From CAVRQM01 sp963838805 (GTDB lineage Bacteria > Pseudomonadota > Alphaproteobacteria > Acetobacterales > Acetobacteraceae), in NCBI GenBank assembly GCA_963838805.1, contig CAWISK010000010.1, positions 248,001-312,000 of the forward strand: DNA of 64,000 bases. The letters are read 5' to 3'. Shown piece after piece: positions 44,736 through 54,792 of this stretch. The notes under the pieces are model-generated. The model saw only the letters and a list, made by a program, of their open reading frames with translations. It did no database searches and was not told the DNA's origin. The first letter of the stretch is position 1. Every line of letters begins with the position of its first letter. A program made the translations under genes and the position numbers.

Positions 44736-46126
44736 CAGATGTGCAGCGCGCGGCCGTCCGCTGCCAGCGCCGCCTCCTTCACCGCCTCGCTCAAGGTGGG
44801 ATGGGCGTGGCAGGTGCGCGCGATGTCCTCGGCGCTGGCGCCAAACTCCATTGCGGTTGCGATCTCCGCGATCAGCGTGCCGGCATCGGGGCCGATGATG
44901 TGCGCGCCCAGCACGCGATCGCTGCTCTTGTCGGCCAGGATCTTCACGAACCCGTCGGTGCTGCCCATCGCCCGCGCGCGCCCGTTCGCGGTGAACGGGA
45001 ATTTTCCCGCGTTGTAGGACACGCCATCCTGCTTGAGCTGCTCCTCGGTGCGGCCGATCGAGGCGACCTCCGGCCACGTGTACACCACGCCGGGAATCAC
45101 GTCGTAGTTCACGTGGCCCGCCTGGCCCGCCAGGGTTTCCGCCAACGCCACGCCCTCGTCCTCGGCCTTGTGCGCCAGCATCGGTCCGGCCACGACATCG
45201 CCGATCGCGTAGATTCCGGCAACGTTGGTGGCGAAATGCGGGTCGATCACGACACGCCCGCGCTCGTCGGTGCGCACGCCCACCGCATCCAGGCCCAGAT
45301 CTTCGGTGGAGGCGCGCCGGCCGATCGCCACCAGAACGACATTCGCGCGCAGCTCCTCGCCGGCACCGCCGGCGGCGGGTTCCAGGGTCAACGTCACGCC
45401 ATCGCCCTCGACGCGCGCGGCCGTGACCTTGGTGGACAGGCGGAACCTGATTCCCTGCTTGCCCAGGATGCGCTCGAACGCGCGGGCGATCTCGCCATCC
45501 ATGCCCGGCACCAGCCGGTCGAGGAACTCGACCACAGTGACCTCGGCGCCGAGCCTGCGCCAGACGCTGCCCAGCTCCAGCCCGATATAGCCGCCGCCGA
45601 TCACCACGAGGCCTTTCGGCACCGCATCCAGCTCCAGCGCCCCGGTCGAGGTGACGATCCGGCGCTCGTCCACCTCGACACCCGGCAGCGGGATGCTTTC
45701 GCTGCCGGTGGCGATGACGATGTTTTTTGTTTCGTATTCCGTGCCGTCCACCTGCACGCGGCCCGGTGCGGTGATGCGGCCTGTGCCTTTCAGCCACGTC
45801 ACCTTGTTCTTGCGGAACAGGAACTCGACACCCTTCACGTTCGCCGAGACCACCTCGGCCTTGCGCGCCTGCATCCGGGCCAGATCGACGCGCACGCCGT
45901 CCACGTCGATGCCGTGCTGGGCGAAATCGTGCTGCACCGCGTGAACGTTCTCGCTCGATTGCAGCAGCGCCTTGGACGGGATGCAGCCGATGTTGAGACA
46001 GGTGCCCCCCAGCGTCGCGCGCTTCTCCACGCAGGCGACCTTCATGCCGAGCTGGGCCGCGCGCAACGCACAGACATAGCCGCCGGGGCCGGAGCCGATG
46101 ATGATGACGTCGAAGCTGTCGGCCAT
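44735..46126 (-). CDS. lpdA: dihydrolipoyl dehydrogenase (E3)
   Basis: 463 residues. FAD motif GSGPGGYVCA near 11-20; redox-active disulfide C43/C48 in GGTCLNIGCIPSK; NAD motif GGGYIGLELGSV near 178; C-terminal HAHPTLSEA with the catalytic His-Glu. It reoxidises dihydrolipoamide of the 2-oxoglutarate dehydrogenase complex encoded just upstream. It begins 4 bases after the sucB stop. Confidence 0.95.
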   Translation of the reverse strand: MADSFDVIIIGSGPGGYVCALRAAQLGMKVACVEKRATLGGTCLNIGCIPSKALLQSSENVHAVQHDFAQHGIDVDGVRVDLARMQARKAEVVSANVKGVEFLFRKNKVTWLKGTGRITAPGRVQVDGTEYETKNIVIATGSESIPLPGVEVDERRIVTSTGALELDAVPKGLVVIGGGYIGLELGSVWRRLGAEVTVVEFLDRLVPGMDGEIARAFERILGKQGIRFRLSTKVTAARVEGDGVTLTLEPAAGGAGEELRANVVLVAIGRRASTEDLGLDAVGVRTDERGRVVIDPHFATNVAGIYAIGDVVAGPMLAHKAEDEGVALAETLAGQAGHVNYDVIPGVVYTWPEVASIGRTEEQLKQDGVSYNAGKFPFTANGRARAMGSTDGFVKILADKSSDRVLGAHIIGPDAGTLIAEIATAMEFGASAEDIARTCHAHPTLSEAVKEAALAADGRALHI

Positions 46127-46130
46127 GACG

Positions 46131-47424
46131 TCAGATCTCCAGCAGCAGCCGGCGCGGATCCTCGATGCATTCCTTGACGCGCACCAGGAAGCTCACGGCC
46201 TCCTTGCCATCGACGATGCGGTGGTCGTACCGACAGGGCGAGATACATCATCGGCCGGATCTCGATGCTCTTGCCGATTGCCACGGGGCGGTCCTGGATC
46301 TTGTGCATCCCCAGGATCGCCGATTGCGGCGGGTTGAGGATCGGCGTGCTCATCAGGCTGCCATAGACGCCGCCATTGGTGATGCTGAACGTGCCGCCGG
46401 TCAGCTCCTCCAGCTTCAAGGCACCGTCACGGGCGCGACGGCCGAGTTCGGCGACGGACCGCTCGATCTCGGCGAAGCTCATCGTGTCGGCATGGCGTAC
46501 CACCGGCACCACAAGGCCGGTGGCACCGCCCACGGCGATGCCCATGTGGACGTGGCGCTTATAGACGATGTCCTCGCCGTCGATCTCGGCGTTGACGGCC
46601 GGAAACTCCTTCAACGCAGCACAGCAGGCGCGCACGAAAAAGCCCATGTAGCCGAGCCGCACGCCGCCATGCTTCTTCTCGAACGCTTCGCGGTACTCGG
46701 CGCGCAGCGCCATCGCCGCACTCATGTCCACCTCGTTGAAGGTGGTCAGCATGGCGGCGGTGTTCTGCGCCTCCTTCAGTCGGGCGGCGATGGTGCGACG
46801 CAGCCGCGTCATGCGCACGCGCTCCTCGCCCTCCTCGGCCACGCGCGGCGGCCGTGCCGCCTGTGCCGGTGCCGGTGGGGCGGGGCGGGAGAGGAACTCC
46901 AGCACGTCGCCCTTGGTGATGCGTCCGTCCTTGCCGCTGCCGTCGCCAAGCTCCGAGACGGAGAGGCCACGCTCGGCCATGATCTTGGCCGCCGCCGGCA
47001 GTGGCGCGGGCGCCTCGCCGGCGGGGGGTGCTGCGGGCCGCGCGACCGGGCCGCTGGGCGGCGGCGGCGGATTCACGCCGGGCGGCGGGTTGGCGGCGGG
47101 TGCGGCCGGTCTCGCCGGCGGCTCCTTGGCAGGGGTGGCGGCGGTGCTGGGCGCGGCGGGCTTCGGTGCCGGTGCGGCCGCTCCGCCGCCCTCGCCCAGC
47201 AAGCCCAGCACGGCTCCGACGGCGACCTCGGCACCTTCGGCGGCGGCCACGCTCTGCAAGGTGCCGGCGGCGGGCGCGTTGACCTCGACCGTGACCTTGT
47301 CGGTCTCCAGCTCGACGAGCGGCTCGTCCTGCGCCACCGCCTCGCCGGCTTGTTTGAGCCAGCGGGCGACCGTGGCCGATGTCACGCTCTCGCCCAGCGT
47401 GGGCACCTTGATCTCGACAGGCAT
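46131..47424 (-). pseudogene. sucB: dihydrolipoyl succinyltransferase (E2) of 2-oxoglutarate dehydrogenase, frame broken by 1 extra base
   Basis: 430 residues once repaired: N-terminal lipoyl domain (lipoyl lysine in LETDKVTVEV), an Ala/Pro-rich linker, a peripheral-subunit-binding segment (AERGLSVSELGDGSGKDGRITKGD in pieces) and the catalytic domain. One extra base (plus-strand CC at 46230-46231) breaks the frame after MMYLALS. The next frame continues with YDHRIVDGKEAV and ends LLLEI at 46131. The lesion falls just before the catalytic His-Asp motif DHRIVDG, so a truncated product would be inactive. Because the operon is otherwise intact, a sequence error is the likelier reading. Confidence 0.88.
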
Positions 47425-47447
47425 CGGAGGCCCCTTGCTCGGTTGCG

Positions 47448-50300
47448 CTATGCCAGGCCCAGCGCCTGGCGCACCAGCTGGGTTTGTTCCGCCGCGTGCT
47501 TGCGCGCAAGCCCCGTGGCCGGACTCGCCGCCTCCTCGCGCCCGACATAGCGCGGCCGCTTCGCCCGCAAATCCAGGCCGCTCAGCACGTCCTCAATGCG
47601 GCGATCGACGAAGCTCCAGGCGCCCATGTTGCGCGGCTCTTCCTGACACCAGATCACGTCGGCATTCGGATAGTGCGCCAGCACCTTCGGCAGCGACTTG
47701 GTGGGGAACGGATAGAGCTGCTCGACGCGCACCAGCGCCACGTCGTTCACCCCCTGCTCGCGCCGTTCCGCCAGCAGATCGTAGTACACCTTGCCGCTGC
47801 ACAGCACGACGCGCTTGACCTCGGCACTCGGCTCGATCGGATCGGTCTCGCCGATCACCGGACGGAACGCGCTGCCAGTCGCGAACTCGGCCAGCGTGGA
47901 GACGGCGAGCTTGTGGCGCAGCAGCGATTTCGGCGTCATCAGCACCAGCGGCTTGCGGAAATTGCGCGCGAGCTGCCGGCGGAGCGCGTGGAAATAGTTG
48001 GCGGGCGTGGTCAGGTTCCCAACCACCATGTTGCGCTCGGCGCAGAGTTGCAGATAGCGCTCCAGCCGCGCGGAGGAGTGCTCCGGCCCCTGCCCCTCGT
48101 AGCCGTGCGGCAGCAGCAGCACGAGGCCGGACATGCGCAGCCATTTGGTCTCGCCGCTCGCCAGGAACTGATCGATCACCACCTGCGCGCCATTGGCGAA
48201 GTCGCCGAACTGTGCTTCCCACAAGACCAGCGTGCGCGGATCCGCAAGCGTGTAGCCGTATTCGAAGCCCAGCACGCCCTGTTCGGACAGCAGGGAGTTG
48301 TAGATCTCGATCTTCGCCTGGTGCGGGGCGATGTTGTTCAGCGGCACGTATTCGTGCTGCGTCTCCTGATCGACCAGCACGGCATGGCGCTGGCTGAACG
48401 TGCCACGCTGCGAATCCTCGCCGGAGAACCGCACGCGGTGGCCGTCCAGCAGGAGCGCGCCGAAGGCCAGCGCCTCGCCGGTGGACCAGTCGATGCCCTC
48501 GCCGCTCTCGATCATGGTGCGCTTGGCATCGAGCTGACGGGCGATTTTCGGATTGATGTTGAAGCCGTCCGGCACGGTGGCGAGCGCCGCGCCGATCTCC
48601 TTCAGTTGCGCCGGCGCTGCCGCGGTCTCGCCTTCCTCGTCCTCGCCCGCCTCGGTCGGCTGCTTGATGCCCGACCAGTGACCCTCCAGCCAGTCGGCCT
48701 TGTTGACGCGGTAGGATTGCGCACCCTTGTAGGCGTCATCGAGCGTTTTCGCGAAACCGTCCCACATCGCCTGCGCCTCCGCGGCAGGCAGCACGCCCTC
48801 GCGCTCCAGCCGCTCGGCGTACAGCGTGCGCGTGGTGCGCCGGTCGCGGATGGCGCGGTACATGATCGGCTGCGTGAAAGCCGGCTCGTCGGTCTCGTTA
48901 TGGCCGTGGCGACGGTAGCAGACGATATCGAGCACGATGTCGCAGCCGAAGCGTTGGCGGTACTCCGCCGCCGTACGTGCGCACCACACCACAGCCTCCG
49001 GGTCGTCGCCGTTCACGTGCAGGATCGGCACCTGGATCGCCTTGGCGACATCGGTGCAGTACAGGCCGGAATAGGCGTGCGCCGGAACGGTCGTGAAGCC
49101 GATCTGGTTGTTGACGATCAGATGGATCGTGCCGCCGGTGCGGTAGCCGATGAGCTGGCTCATCGCCAACGTCTCATACACCAGGCCCTGACCCGCGAAC
49201 GCCGCGTCGCCGTGCATCAGCACGCCCATCACCGAATGGCGGCCCTGCGTGTCGCCACGCATGTCCTGGCGCGCGCGCACCTTGCCCACCACCACCGGAT
49301 CGACCGCCTCCAGATGCGACGGGTTCGGCTGCAGCGACAGGTGGACGGAGCGGCCCTTGATCTCGACATCGGTCGAGGTGCCGAGATGGTATTTCACGTC
49401 ACCTGAGCCCTGCACGTCGTCGGGCTTGAAGCTCTCGCCGCCGAACTCGGAAAAGACGGCGGTGAACGGCTTGCGCACGATGTTGACCAGCGTGTTGAGC
49501 CGGCCGCGATGCGGCATGCCGATGCAGATCTCGCGCACGCCGGCCGCAGCCGCCGTGCCGATGATGGCATGCAGCGCCGGGATGCTGCTCTCGCCCCCCT
49601 CCAGCCCGAAACGCTTGGTGGTGACGTAGCGCTTCTGGCAGAACGCCTCGAAGCCTTCGGCCTCTGTCAATTGCCGCAGGATGCATTTCTTCGCCTCGGC
49701 ATCGAAGGTGCGGCGCCACGGCGCGCCCTCCACGCGGCGCTGGATCCAGGCCTTCTGCTCGGGATCCTGGATGTGCATGAACTCGACGCCGATCGGCCCG
49801 CAATAGGTCTCGCGCAGCACGTCGAGAATCTGGCGGACCGTGGCGGTCTCCAGCCCCAGCACGTGATCGATGAAGATCTCGCGGTCGTAATCCGCTTCGG
49901 TGAAGCCATAGGTGGCGGGGTCCAGCTCGGAGTGGTGGCGGCGCTCGGCCAGGCCCAACGGGTCGAGCTTCGCCTCCAGATGGCCGCGCACCCGGTAGGC
50001 ACGGATCAGCATCAGTGCGCGCAGACTGTCCTTGGTGGCGGCGCGGAGCTGCTCGGCGCTGGGGGCTGCGCGCACGCCGGCCGGCCTCGCCGGCCTCGGC
50101 TCGGCCGGGTGATGCGGTGCCCAGGAGGCGCCGGCAGCGTCGCCCAGCACCGCCCGCGCATCGTCGTCCATCGCCGCGAACAGGTCGGCGAAGCTCGGAT
50201 CGACACTGTCGGGGTCGTCAACCCACCGTGCGTAGGTGTCGGCGATGAACGCCGCATTGGCTCCGCTGAACGCGCTGGCTAGGACATCGACGCCGGCCAT
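47448..50300 (-). CDS. sucA: 2-oxoglutarate dehydrogenase E1 component
   Basis: 950 residues from ATG 50300 with GGAGA 7 bases upstream. Thiamine diphosphate-dependent decarboxylase of the TCA cycle. Visible features: N-terminal segment FSGANAAFIADTYARW; GMPHRGRLNTLVNI; HLGTS; HGDAAFAGQGLVYE; the ThDP/Mg motif within GDDPEAVVWC; and the C-terminal EEPRNMGAW. It works with SucB and Lpd. Two tandem hairpin repeats lie in the 146-base gap upstream. Confidence 0.96.
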   Translation of the reverse strand: MAGVDVLASAFSGANAAFIADTYARWVDDPDSVDPSFADLFAAMDDDARAVLGDAAGASWAPHHPAEPRPARPAGVRAAPSAEQLRAATKDSLRALMLIRAYRVRGHLEAKLDPLGLAERRHHSELDPATYGFTEADYDREIFIDHVLGLETATVRQILDVLRETYCGPIGVEFMHIQDPEQKAWIQRRVEGAPWRRTFDAEAKKCILRQLTEAEGFEAFCQKRYVTTKRFGLEGGESSIPALHAIIGTAAAAGVREICIGMPHRGRLNTLVNIVRKPFTAVFSEFGGESFKPDDVQGSGDVKYHLGTSTDVEIKGRSVHLSLQPNPSHLEAVDPVVVGKVRARQDMRGDTQGRHSVMGVLMHGDAAFAGQGLVYETLAMSQLIGYRTGGTIHLIVNNQIGFTTVPAHAYSGLYCTDVAKAIQVPILHVNGDDPEAVVWCARTAAEYRQRFGCDIVLDIVCYRRHGHNETDEPAFTQPIMYRAIRDRRTTRTLYAERLEREGVLPAAEAQAMWDGFAKTLDDAYKGAQSYRVNKADWLEGHWSGIKQPTEAGEDEEGETAAAPAQLKEIGAALATVPDGFNINPKIARQLDAKRTMIESGEGIDWSTGEALAFGALLLDGHRVRFSGEDSQRGTFSQRHAVLVDQETQHEYVPLNNIAPHQAKIEIYNSLLSEQGVLGFEYGYTLADPRTLVLWEAQFGDFANGAQVVIDQFLASGETKWLRMSGLVLLLPHGYEGQGPEHSSARLERYLQLCAERNMVVGNLTTPANYFHALRRQLARNFRKPLVLMTPKSLLRHKLAVSTLAEFATGSAFRPVIGETDPIEPSAEVKRVVLCSGKVYYDLLAERREQGVNDVALVRVEQLYPFPTKSLPKVLAHYPNADVIWCQEEPRNMGAWSFVDRRIEDVLSGLDLRAKRPRYVGREEAASPATGLARKHAAEQTQLVRQALGLA

Positions 50301-50315
50301 GTGCCTGTCTCCAAA

Positions 50316-50377
50316 CCCGTGCCGTTGCCGGCACAACTCCGCTAACCCCGTGCCGCTACCGGCACAACTCCGCTAAC
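50316..50377. repeat. two tandem ~31-bp repeats, each with a hairpin, in the sucD-sucA gap
   Basis: Units at about 50316-50346 and 50347-50377 are near identical. Each contains a 6-bp stem GTGCCG/CGGCAC (50319-50324 with 50329-50334; 50350-50355 with 50360-50365) around a 4-base loop that differs between copies (TTGC, CTAC). They lie 19-80 bases before the sucA start, suggesting mRNA processing or stability control. Confidence 0.75.
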
Positions 50378-50446
50378 ATAGTCACAATGCGGCCGCACCG
50401 CCCGCGCGTTGCATGGGGGCGGGCATGAGGCGGACGCACGCCTCGA

Positions 50447-51325
50447 TCAGCCGCGCAACACCCTCAGCATGGTGCTGCCCAGTGCGGCCGGGCTGTCGGC
50501 GACATGGACCCCGGCCTGGCGCAGCGCCTCCATCTTGGCTGCGGCGGTGTCGCGCCCGCCGCTGATCACCGCACCGGCATGGCCCATGCGCCGGCCGGGC
50601 GGTGCCGTGGTTCCGGCGATGAACCCCACCACCGGCTTGCCGCCACGGTTCTGCGAGGCCAAAAACTCCGCAGCCTCGATCTCGCTCTCGCCGCCGATCT
50701 CGCCGATCATGACGATCGCCTCGGTCTGGCTGTCGGCCAGGAACAGCGCCAGCACATCGACGAAATCCGTCCCCTTCACCGGATCGCCGCCAATGCCCAC
50801 GCAACTGCTCTGCCCCAGGCCCGCAGCCGTGGTCTGCGCCACCGCCTCGTAGGTCAGCGTGCCCGAGCGCGACACGATCCCCACCCGCCCGGGCCGGTGG
50901 ATGTGCCCCGGCATGATGCCGATCTTGCAGGCATCCGGCGTGATCACCCCGGGACAGTTCGGCCCGATCAGCCGCGAGCCCGAGCCGTCCAGCGCCCGCG
51001 CGACCCGCACCATGTCCAGCACCGGAATGCCCTCGGTGATGCAGACGATCAGGCCCACCCCGGCATCCACCGCCTCCAGGATCGCGTCCGCCGCAAACGC
51101 CGGCGGCACGTAGATCGCACTCGCCGTGGCCCCCGTCGCCGCCACCGCCTCGGCCACCGTGTCGAACACCGGCAGATCCAAATGCCGGCTGCCGCCCTTG
51201 CCCGGCGTCACGCCGCCCACGATCTTGGTGCCATAGGCGATCGCCTGCTCGGAATGGAACGTGCCCTGCGCCCCGGTAAAACCCTGCGTGAGCACCTTGG
51301 TGCGGCCATCGACCAGGATCGCCAT
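50447..51325 (-). CDS. sucD: succinyl-CoA synthetase alpha subunit
   Basis: 292 residues. CoA-binding Rossmann segment TGAQGTFHSEQAIAYGT near 18-34; the phosphorylated active-site His is in GHAGAVISGG near residue 245; GPNCPGVI is conserved. It forms the heterodimer with SucC, converting succinyl-CoA to succinate with NTP formation. ATG 51325 follows GGGGGAGGG; the gap to sucC is 16 bases. Confidence 0.95.
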   Translation of the reverse strand: MAILVDGRTKVLTQGFTGAQGTFHSEQAIAYGTKIVGGVTPGKGGSRHLDLPVFDTVAEAVAATGATASAIYVPPAFAADAILEAVDAGVGLIVCITEGIPVLDMVRVARALDGSGSRLIGPNCPGVITPDACKIGIMPGHIHRPGRVGIVSRSGTLTYEAVAQTTAAGLGQSSCVGIGGDPVKGTDFVDVLALFLADSQTEAIVMIGEIGGESEIEAAEFLASQNRGGKPVVGFIAGTTAPPGRRMGHAGAVISGGRDTAAAKMEALRQAGVHVADSPAALGSTMLRVLRG

Positions 51326-51341
51326 CAGCCGCCCTCCCCCA

Positions 51342-52553
51342 TCAGCCGCCTTCCTGGGTGACGCTCTCGCGCACCGCCCGCACCACCTTCTCCGCCGCAT
51401 CCGCCAGATTGTCGGCGGCGATGATGGCCAGCCCGGAATGCGCCAGGATGTCCTTGCCCAGCGCGACGTTGGTGCCCTCCAGCCGCACCACCAGCGGCAC
51501 CGTCAGGCTGACCTCGCGCGCGGCCGCCACCACCCCCTCGGCGATCACGTCGCAGCGCATGATGCCGCCGAAGATGTTGACCAGGATCGCCTCGACATTC
51601 GGGTCCGACAGGATGATCTTGAACGCCGCCGTCACCCGCTCCTTGGTGGCTCCGCCGCCGACATCGAGGAAATTGGCCGGGCTCGCGCCATACAGCTTGA
51701 TGATGTCCATCGTCGCCATCGCCAGGCCGGCGCCGTTCACCATGCAGCCGATGGTGCCGTCCAGCGCCACGTAGCTGAGGCTGTGCCGCGCCGCCTCCAG
51801 CTCCTTCGGGTCCTCCTCCGCCTCGTCGCGCAGCGCCTCCAGCTCGGCATGGCGGAACAGCGCGTTGTCGTCGAAGCTCATCTTCGCATCCAGCGCCACC
51901 AGCTCGCCCGATCCCGTCACCACCAGCGGGTTGATCTCGATGATCGCGCAATCGAGTGCGGCGAAGGCCCGCGCCAGCCCGTCCAGCAGCCGGCCGAACG
52001 CCGCCGCCTGCGCACCCGCAAGGCCCAGCCCGAAGGCCAGCCGCCGCGCGTGAAAGCCGGACAGGCCGGTGGCCGGATCGATGGTGACGCGCAGGATGCG
52101 CTCGGGATGGCGGGACGCCACCTCCTCGATCTCCATGCCGCCCTCGGTCGAGGCGATCACCGCCAGCCGCCCGGCCGCCCGGTCCACCAGCAGCGACAGA
52201 TACAGCTCGCGGGCAATGTCGCAGCCGGCCTCGACATACAGCCGATGCACCCGCCGGCCCGCTTGGCCGGTCTGCTTCGTCACCAGCACGTGGCCCAGCA
52301 TCGCCTCGGCCGCCTGGCGCACCTCCCCGGCCGAGCGCGCCAGCCGCACGCCGCCGCCGCCCTGCGGATCGCCGGCGAACCGCCCGGCACCACGGCCGCC
52401 GGCATGGATCTGGCTCTTCACCACATATACCGGACCCGGCAGACCAGACGCCGCCGCAACCGCCTCCTCCGGCGACCACGCCACATGACCCGCCAGCACC
52501 GGAACCCCAAAGCCCCGCAGCAATTCCTTCGCCTGATACTCGTGGATGTTCAC
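51342..52553 (-). CDS. sucC: succinyl-CoA synthetase beta subunit
   Basis: 403 residues. It begins MNIHEYQAKELLR, has the ATP-grasp nucleotide-binding domain (VKSQIHAGGRGAG near 45-57; EINPLVVT near 200) and the C-terminal flavodoxin-like domain with NIFGGIMRCDVIA. Partner of SucD. Its ATG overlaps the mdh stop by 4 bases. A malate-CoA ligase role is possible for this family but unlikely in this operon. Confidence 0.94.
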   Translation of the reverse strand: MNIHEYQAKELLRGFGVPVLAGHVAWSPEEAVAAASGLPGPVYVVKSQIHAGGRGAGRFAGDPQGGGGVRLARSAGEVRQAAEAMLGHVLVTKQTGQAGRRVHRLYVEAGCDIARELYLSLLVDRAAGRLAVIASTEGGMEIEEVASRHPERILRVTIDPATGLSGFHARRLAFGLGLAGAQAAAFGRLLDGLARAFAALDCAIIEINPLVVTGSGELVALDAKMSFDDNALFRHAELEALRDEAEEDPKELEAARHSLSYVALDGTIGCMVNGAGLAMATMDIIKLYGASPANFLDVGGGATKERVTAAFKIILSDPNVEAILVNIFGGIMRCDVIAEGVVAAAREVSLTVPLVVRLEGTNVALGKDILAHSGLAIIAADNLADAAEKVVRAVRESVTQEGG

Positions 52554-53512
52554 GAGGTCAGAACTCCGAGCTTCTTGAAATCCTCGATCAGTTTCTTGAC
52601 CGCAGCACAGGATTTGTCGAAGGCAGCGCGTTCCTCGGGCCGGAACTCCACCTCAACGATGCGCTCGACGCCCCCGGCCCCGATCACCACCGGCACGCCG
52701 ACATACAGATCGTGCAGCCCGTATTCGCCCTCCAGCTTCACCGCCGCCGGCAGCACCCGCTTCTTGTCGAGCAGGAACGCTTCGGCCATCGCGATGGCGC
52801 TGGTCGCTGGCGCATAGAAGGCGCTGCCCTTCTCCAGCAGCTTGACGATCTCGCCGCCGCCATTGGCGGTGCGGCTCACGATCGCGTCGATGCGCTCCTG
52901 CGTGGTCCAGCCCATCTTGATGAGGTCGGGAACCGGGATGCCGGCCACCGTCGAATAGCGCGTCAGCGGCACCATCGTATCGCCGTGGCCGCCGAGCACG
53001 AAGGCGGTCACGTCCTCGACGGATACGCCGAACTCCTGGGCCAGGAACAGGCGGAAGCGGCTGCTGTCCAGCACGCCGGCCATGCCGACCACGCGCTGCT
53101 TCGGCAGGCCCGATTTCTGCTGCATCACCCAGACCATCACATCCAGCGGATTGGTGATGACGATGACGAACGCATCCGGGCAGTGCGTGCGGATGCCCTC
53201 GGCCACCTGGGCGATGACGCCCGCGTTTTTCGCCAGCAGGTCGTCACGCGACATGCCGGGCTGGCGCGGGAAACCCGCGGTGACGATGACCACGTCGGCG
53301 CCGGCGATCGCCGCGTAGTCGGAGCCGCCCGCCATCGCGCTGTCGAACCCCTCGACCGGCCCGGACTGCATGATGTCGAGCGCCTTGCCGGCGGCGACAC
53401 CGCCGAACACGTCGAACAGCACGACATCGCCCAGGTGCTTGAGCCCGATCAGGTGGGCGAGCGTGCCGCCGATATTGCCGGCGCCGATCAGCGCGATCTT
53501 GTTGCGTGCCAT
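52550..53512 (-). CDS. mdh: malate dehydrogenase (LDH-like type)
   Basis: 320 residues. NAD motif GAGNIGGTLAHL near 8-19; substrate Arg in GFPRQPGMSRDDLL; ITNPLDVMVW; catalytic His in LGGHGDTMVPL near 175. It oxidises malate to oxaloacetate. It is the first gene of the minus-strand operon mdh-sucC-sucD-sucA-sucB-lpdA-pdxJ; the promoter should lie in 53513-53625, between it and zapE, where no clear boxes were found. Confidence 0.95.
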   Translation of the reverse strand: MARNKIALIGAGNIGGTLAHLIGLKHLGDVVLFDVFGGVAAGKALDIMQSGPVEGFDSAMAGGSDYAAIAGADVVIVTAGFPRQPGMSRDDLLAKNAGVIAQVAEGIRTHCPDAFVIVITNPLDVMVWVMQQKSGLPKQRVVGMAGVLDSSRFRLFLAQEFGVSVEDVTAFVLGGHGDTMVPLTRYSTVAGIPVPDLIKMGWTTQERIDAIVSRTANGGGEIVKLLEKGSAFYAPATSAIAMAEAFLLDKKRVLPAAVKLEGEYGLHDLYVGVPVVIGAGGVERIVEVEFRPEERAAFDKSCAAVKKLIEDFKKLGVLTS

Positions 53513-53625
53513 AGCAGGGGATGATCCTTCGGAAGGGCGCCCTACGGGCAGCCGGAGGCCCGGAGGTGCGCGTTGCTAGCCGATCGGCCCGGGAGCGGCA
53601 AGATCGGCCCCGGCTCCGGCCAATT

Positions 53626-54792
53626 TCACGTCAGATGCGGCAGCGCCAGCCAAGCCTCGCCCTGCATCTCGACCAGCCGCGAGGCGGTGCGCAGGAACGG
53701 CACCGCCCATTCCCCGTCGCGGCACAGCGCGTCCGGCTCGGCCGCGGCCGAGGCCACCAGCTTCACCCGATGGTCGTACAGCGCATCGACCAGGACCATG
53801 AAGCGGCGGGTGGCGTCGCGCCGCTCGGCGCCCAGCAGCGGCACGTCGTCGAGCACGAGCGCGTGGAAATGGGTGGCGATCGCCAGGTAGTCGCCCGGAC
53901 CCACCGGCATCTCGCACAGCCCCGTAAAGTCGAACCGTGCAGCCGTGCCGGCGGCGAGCGGGATGCGCACGCGCCGCCCGCTCACCATCAGCCGCCGCGG
54001 CTCCGGCAGGGCGCGCTGCGACAGCTCGGCGAAGGCGGCATCCAGCGCCTCCCTGGCCCGCGCGTCCGTCGGAACGTGCCAGCGGCGCAGCCCGCGCAAG
54101 CCGGAGCGGCGGAAATCCCGATCCCCGTCCAGCACCAGCACGTCGAGATTCTGCTCCAGCAGGTCGATGAAGGGCAGGAACGCATCGCGCCCCGGCTGGC
54201 CCTCGAACAGCCGGCGCGGCGGCGTGTTCGAGGTCGCGACCACGACCACGCCGCGCGCGAACAGCGCCTGGAACAGGCGTCCCAGCAGCATCGCATCGGC
54301 GATGTCGGTGATCTGGAACTCGTCGAAGCACAGCAGCACGGCTTCGGCGGCGATGGTGTCGGCTAGCGGCGGGATCGGGTCCGCGCCCTCCGGGTGTGCC
54401 TGCCGCCAGGCGTGGATGCGGGCATGCGCATCCTGCATGAACCGGTGGAAATGGACGCGGCGACGGCGGACGACGGGCGCCTGCTCGAAGAACAGGTCCA
54501 TCAGCATGGATTTGCCGCGGCCGACTTCGCCCACCAGATACAGGCCGTGCGGCCGCTTCTCGTCCCCGCCCTCGCTCGCCCGGCGCAGCAGGCGCCCGAA
54601 CAGGCCTGCGGCTCCATTTTCCGCCCGTGGCGGCGGATCGTAGCCGCGCAGCGCCGCCCACAGGGATTGCAGCCGCTCAGCCGCCGCAAGCTGGACCGGA
54701 TCGGCCTGAAGCCGGCCCGCCCGCACCAGCGCGCGCAGGGCCGGTAGCGGGCCGGAGGCGAGCCGGTCGGGCGGCGCGGGCGACGAATCCAT
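53626..54792 (-). CDS. zapE: cell division protein ZapE (AFG1-like ATPase)
   Basis: 388 residues from ATG 54792. AFG1/ZapE P-loop: GLYLVGEVGRGKSMLMD near 115-130, then the HFHRFMQDAH motif, Walker B LLCFDEFQITDIADAMLLG and sensor VVATSNTPP. ZapE associates with the Z-ring; mitochondrial Afg1 proteins handle misfolded inner-membrane subunits. The position next to mdh-sucC is common in Alphaproteobacteria. The N-terminal ~35 residues are Pro-rich and the precise start is moderately sure. Confidence 0.9.
   Translation of the reverse strand: MDSSPAPPDRLASGPLPALRALVRAGRLQADPVQLAAAERLQSLWAALRGYDPPPRAENGAAGLFGRLLRRASEGGDEKRPHGLYLVGEVGRGKSMLMDLFFEQAPVVRRRRVHFHRFMQDAHARIHAWRQAHPEGADPIPPLADTIAAEAVLLCFDEFQITDIADAMLLGRLFQALFARGVVVVATSNTPPRRLFEGQPGRDAFLPFIDLLEQNLDVLVLDGDRDFRRSGLRGLRRWHVPTDARAREALDAAFAELSQRALPEPRRLMVSGRRVRIPLAAGTAARFDFTGLCEMPVGPGDYLAIATHFHALVLDDVPLLGAERRDATRRFMVLVDALYDHRVKLVASAAAEPDALCRDGEWAVPFLRTASRLVEMQGEAWLALPHLT

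Noticed and set aside
47484..49406. A 640-codon plus-strand open frame
   Set aside because: Exact antisense of sucA with low-complexity composition; no ribosome site and no domain.
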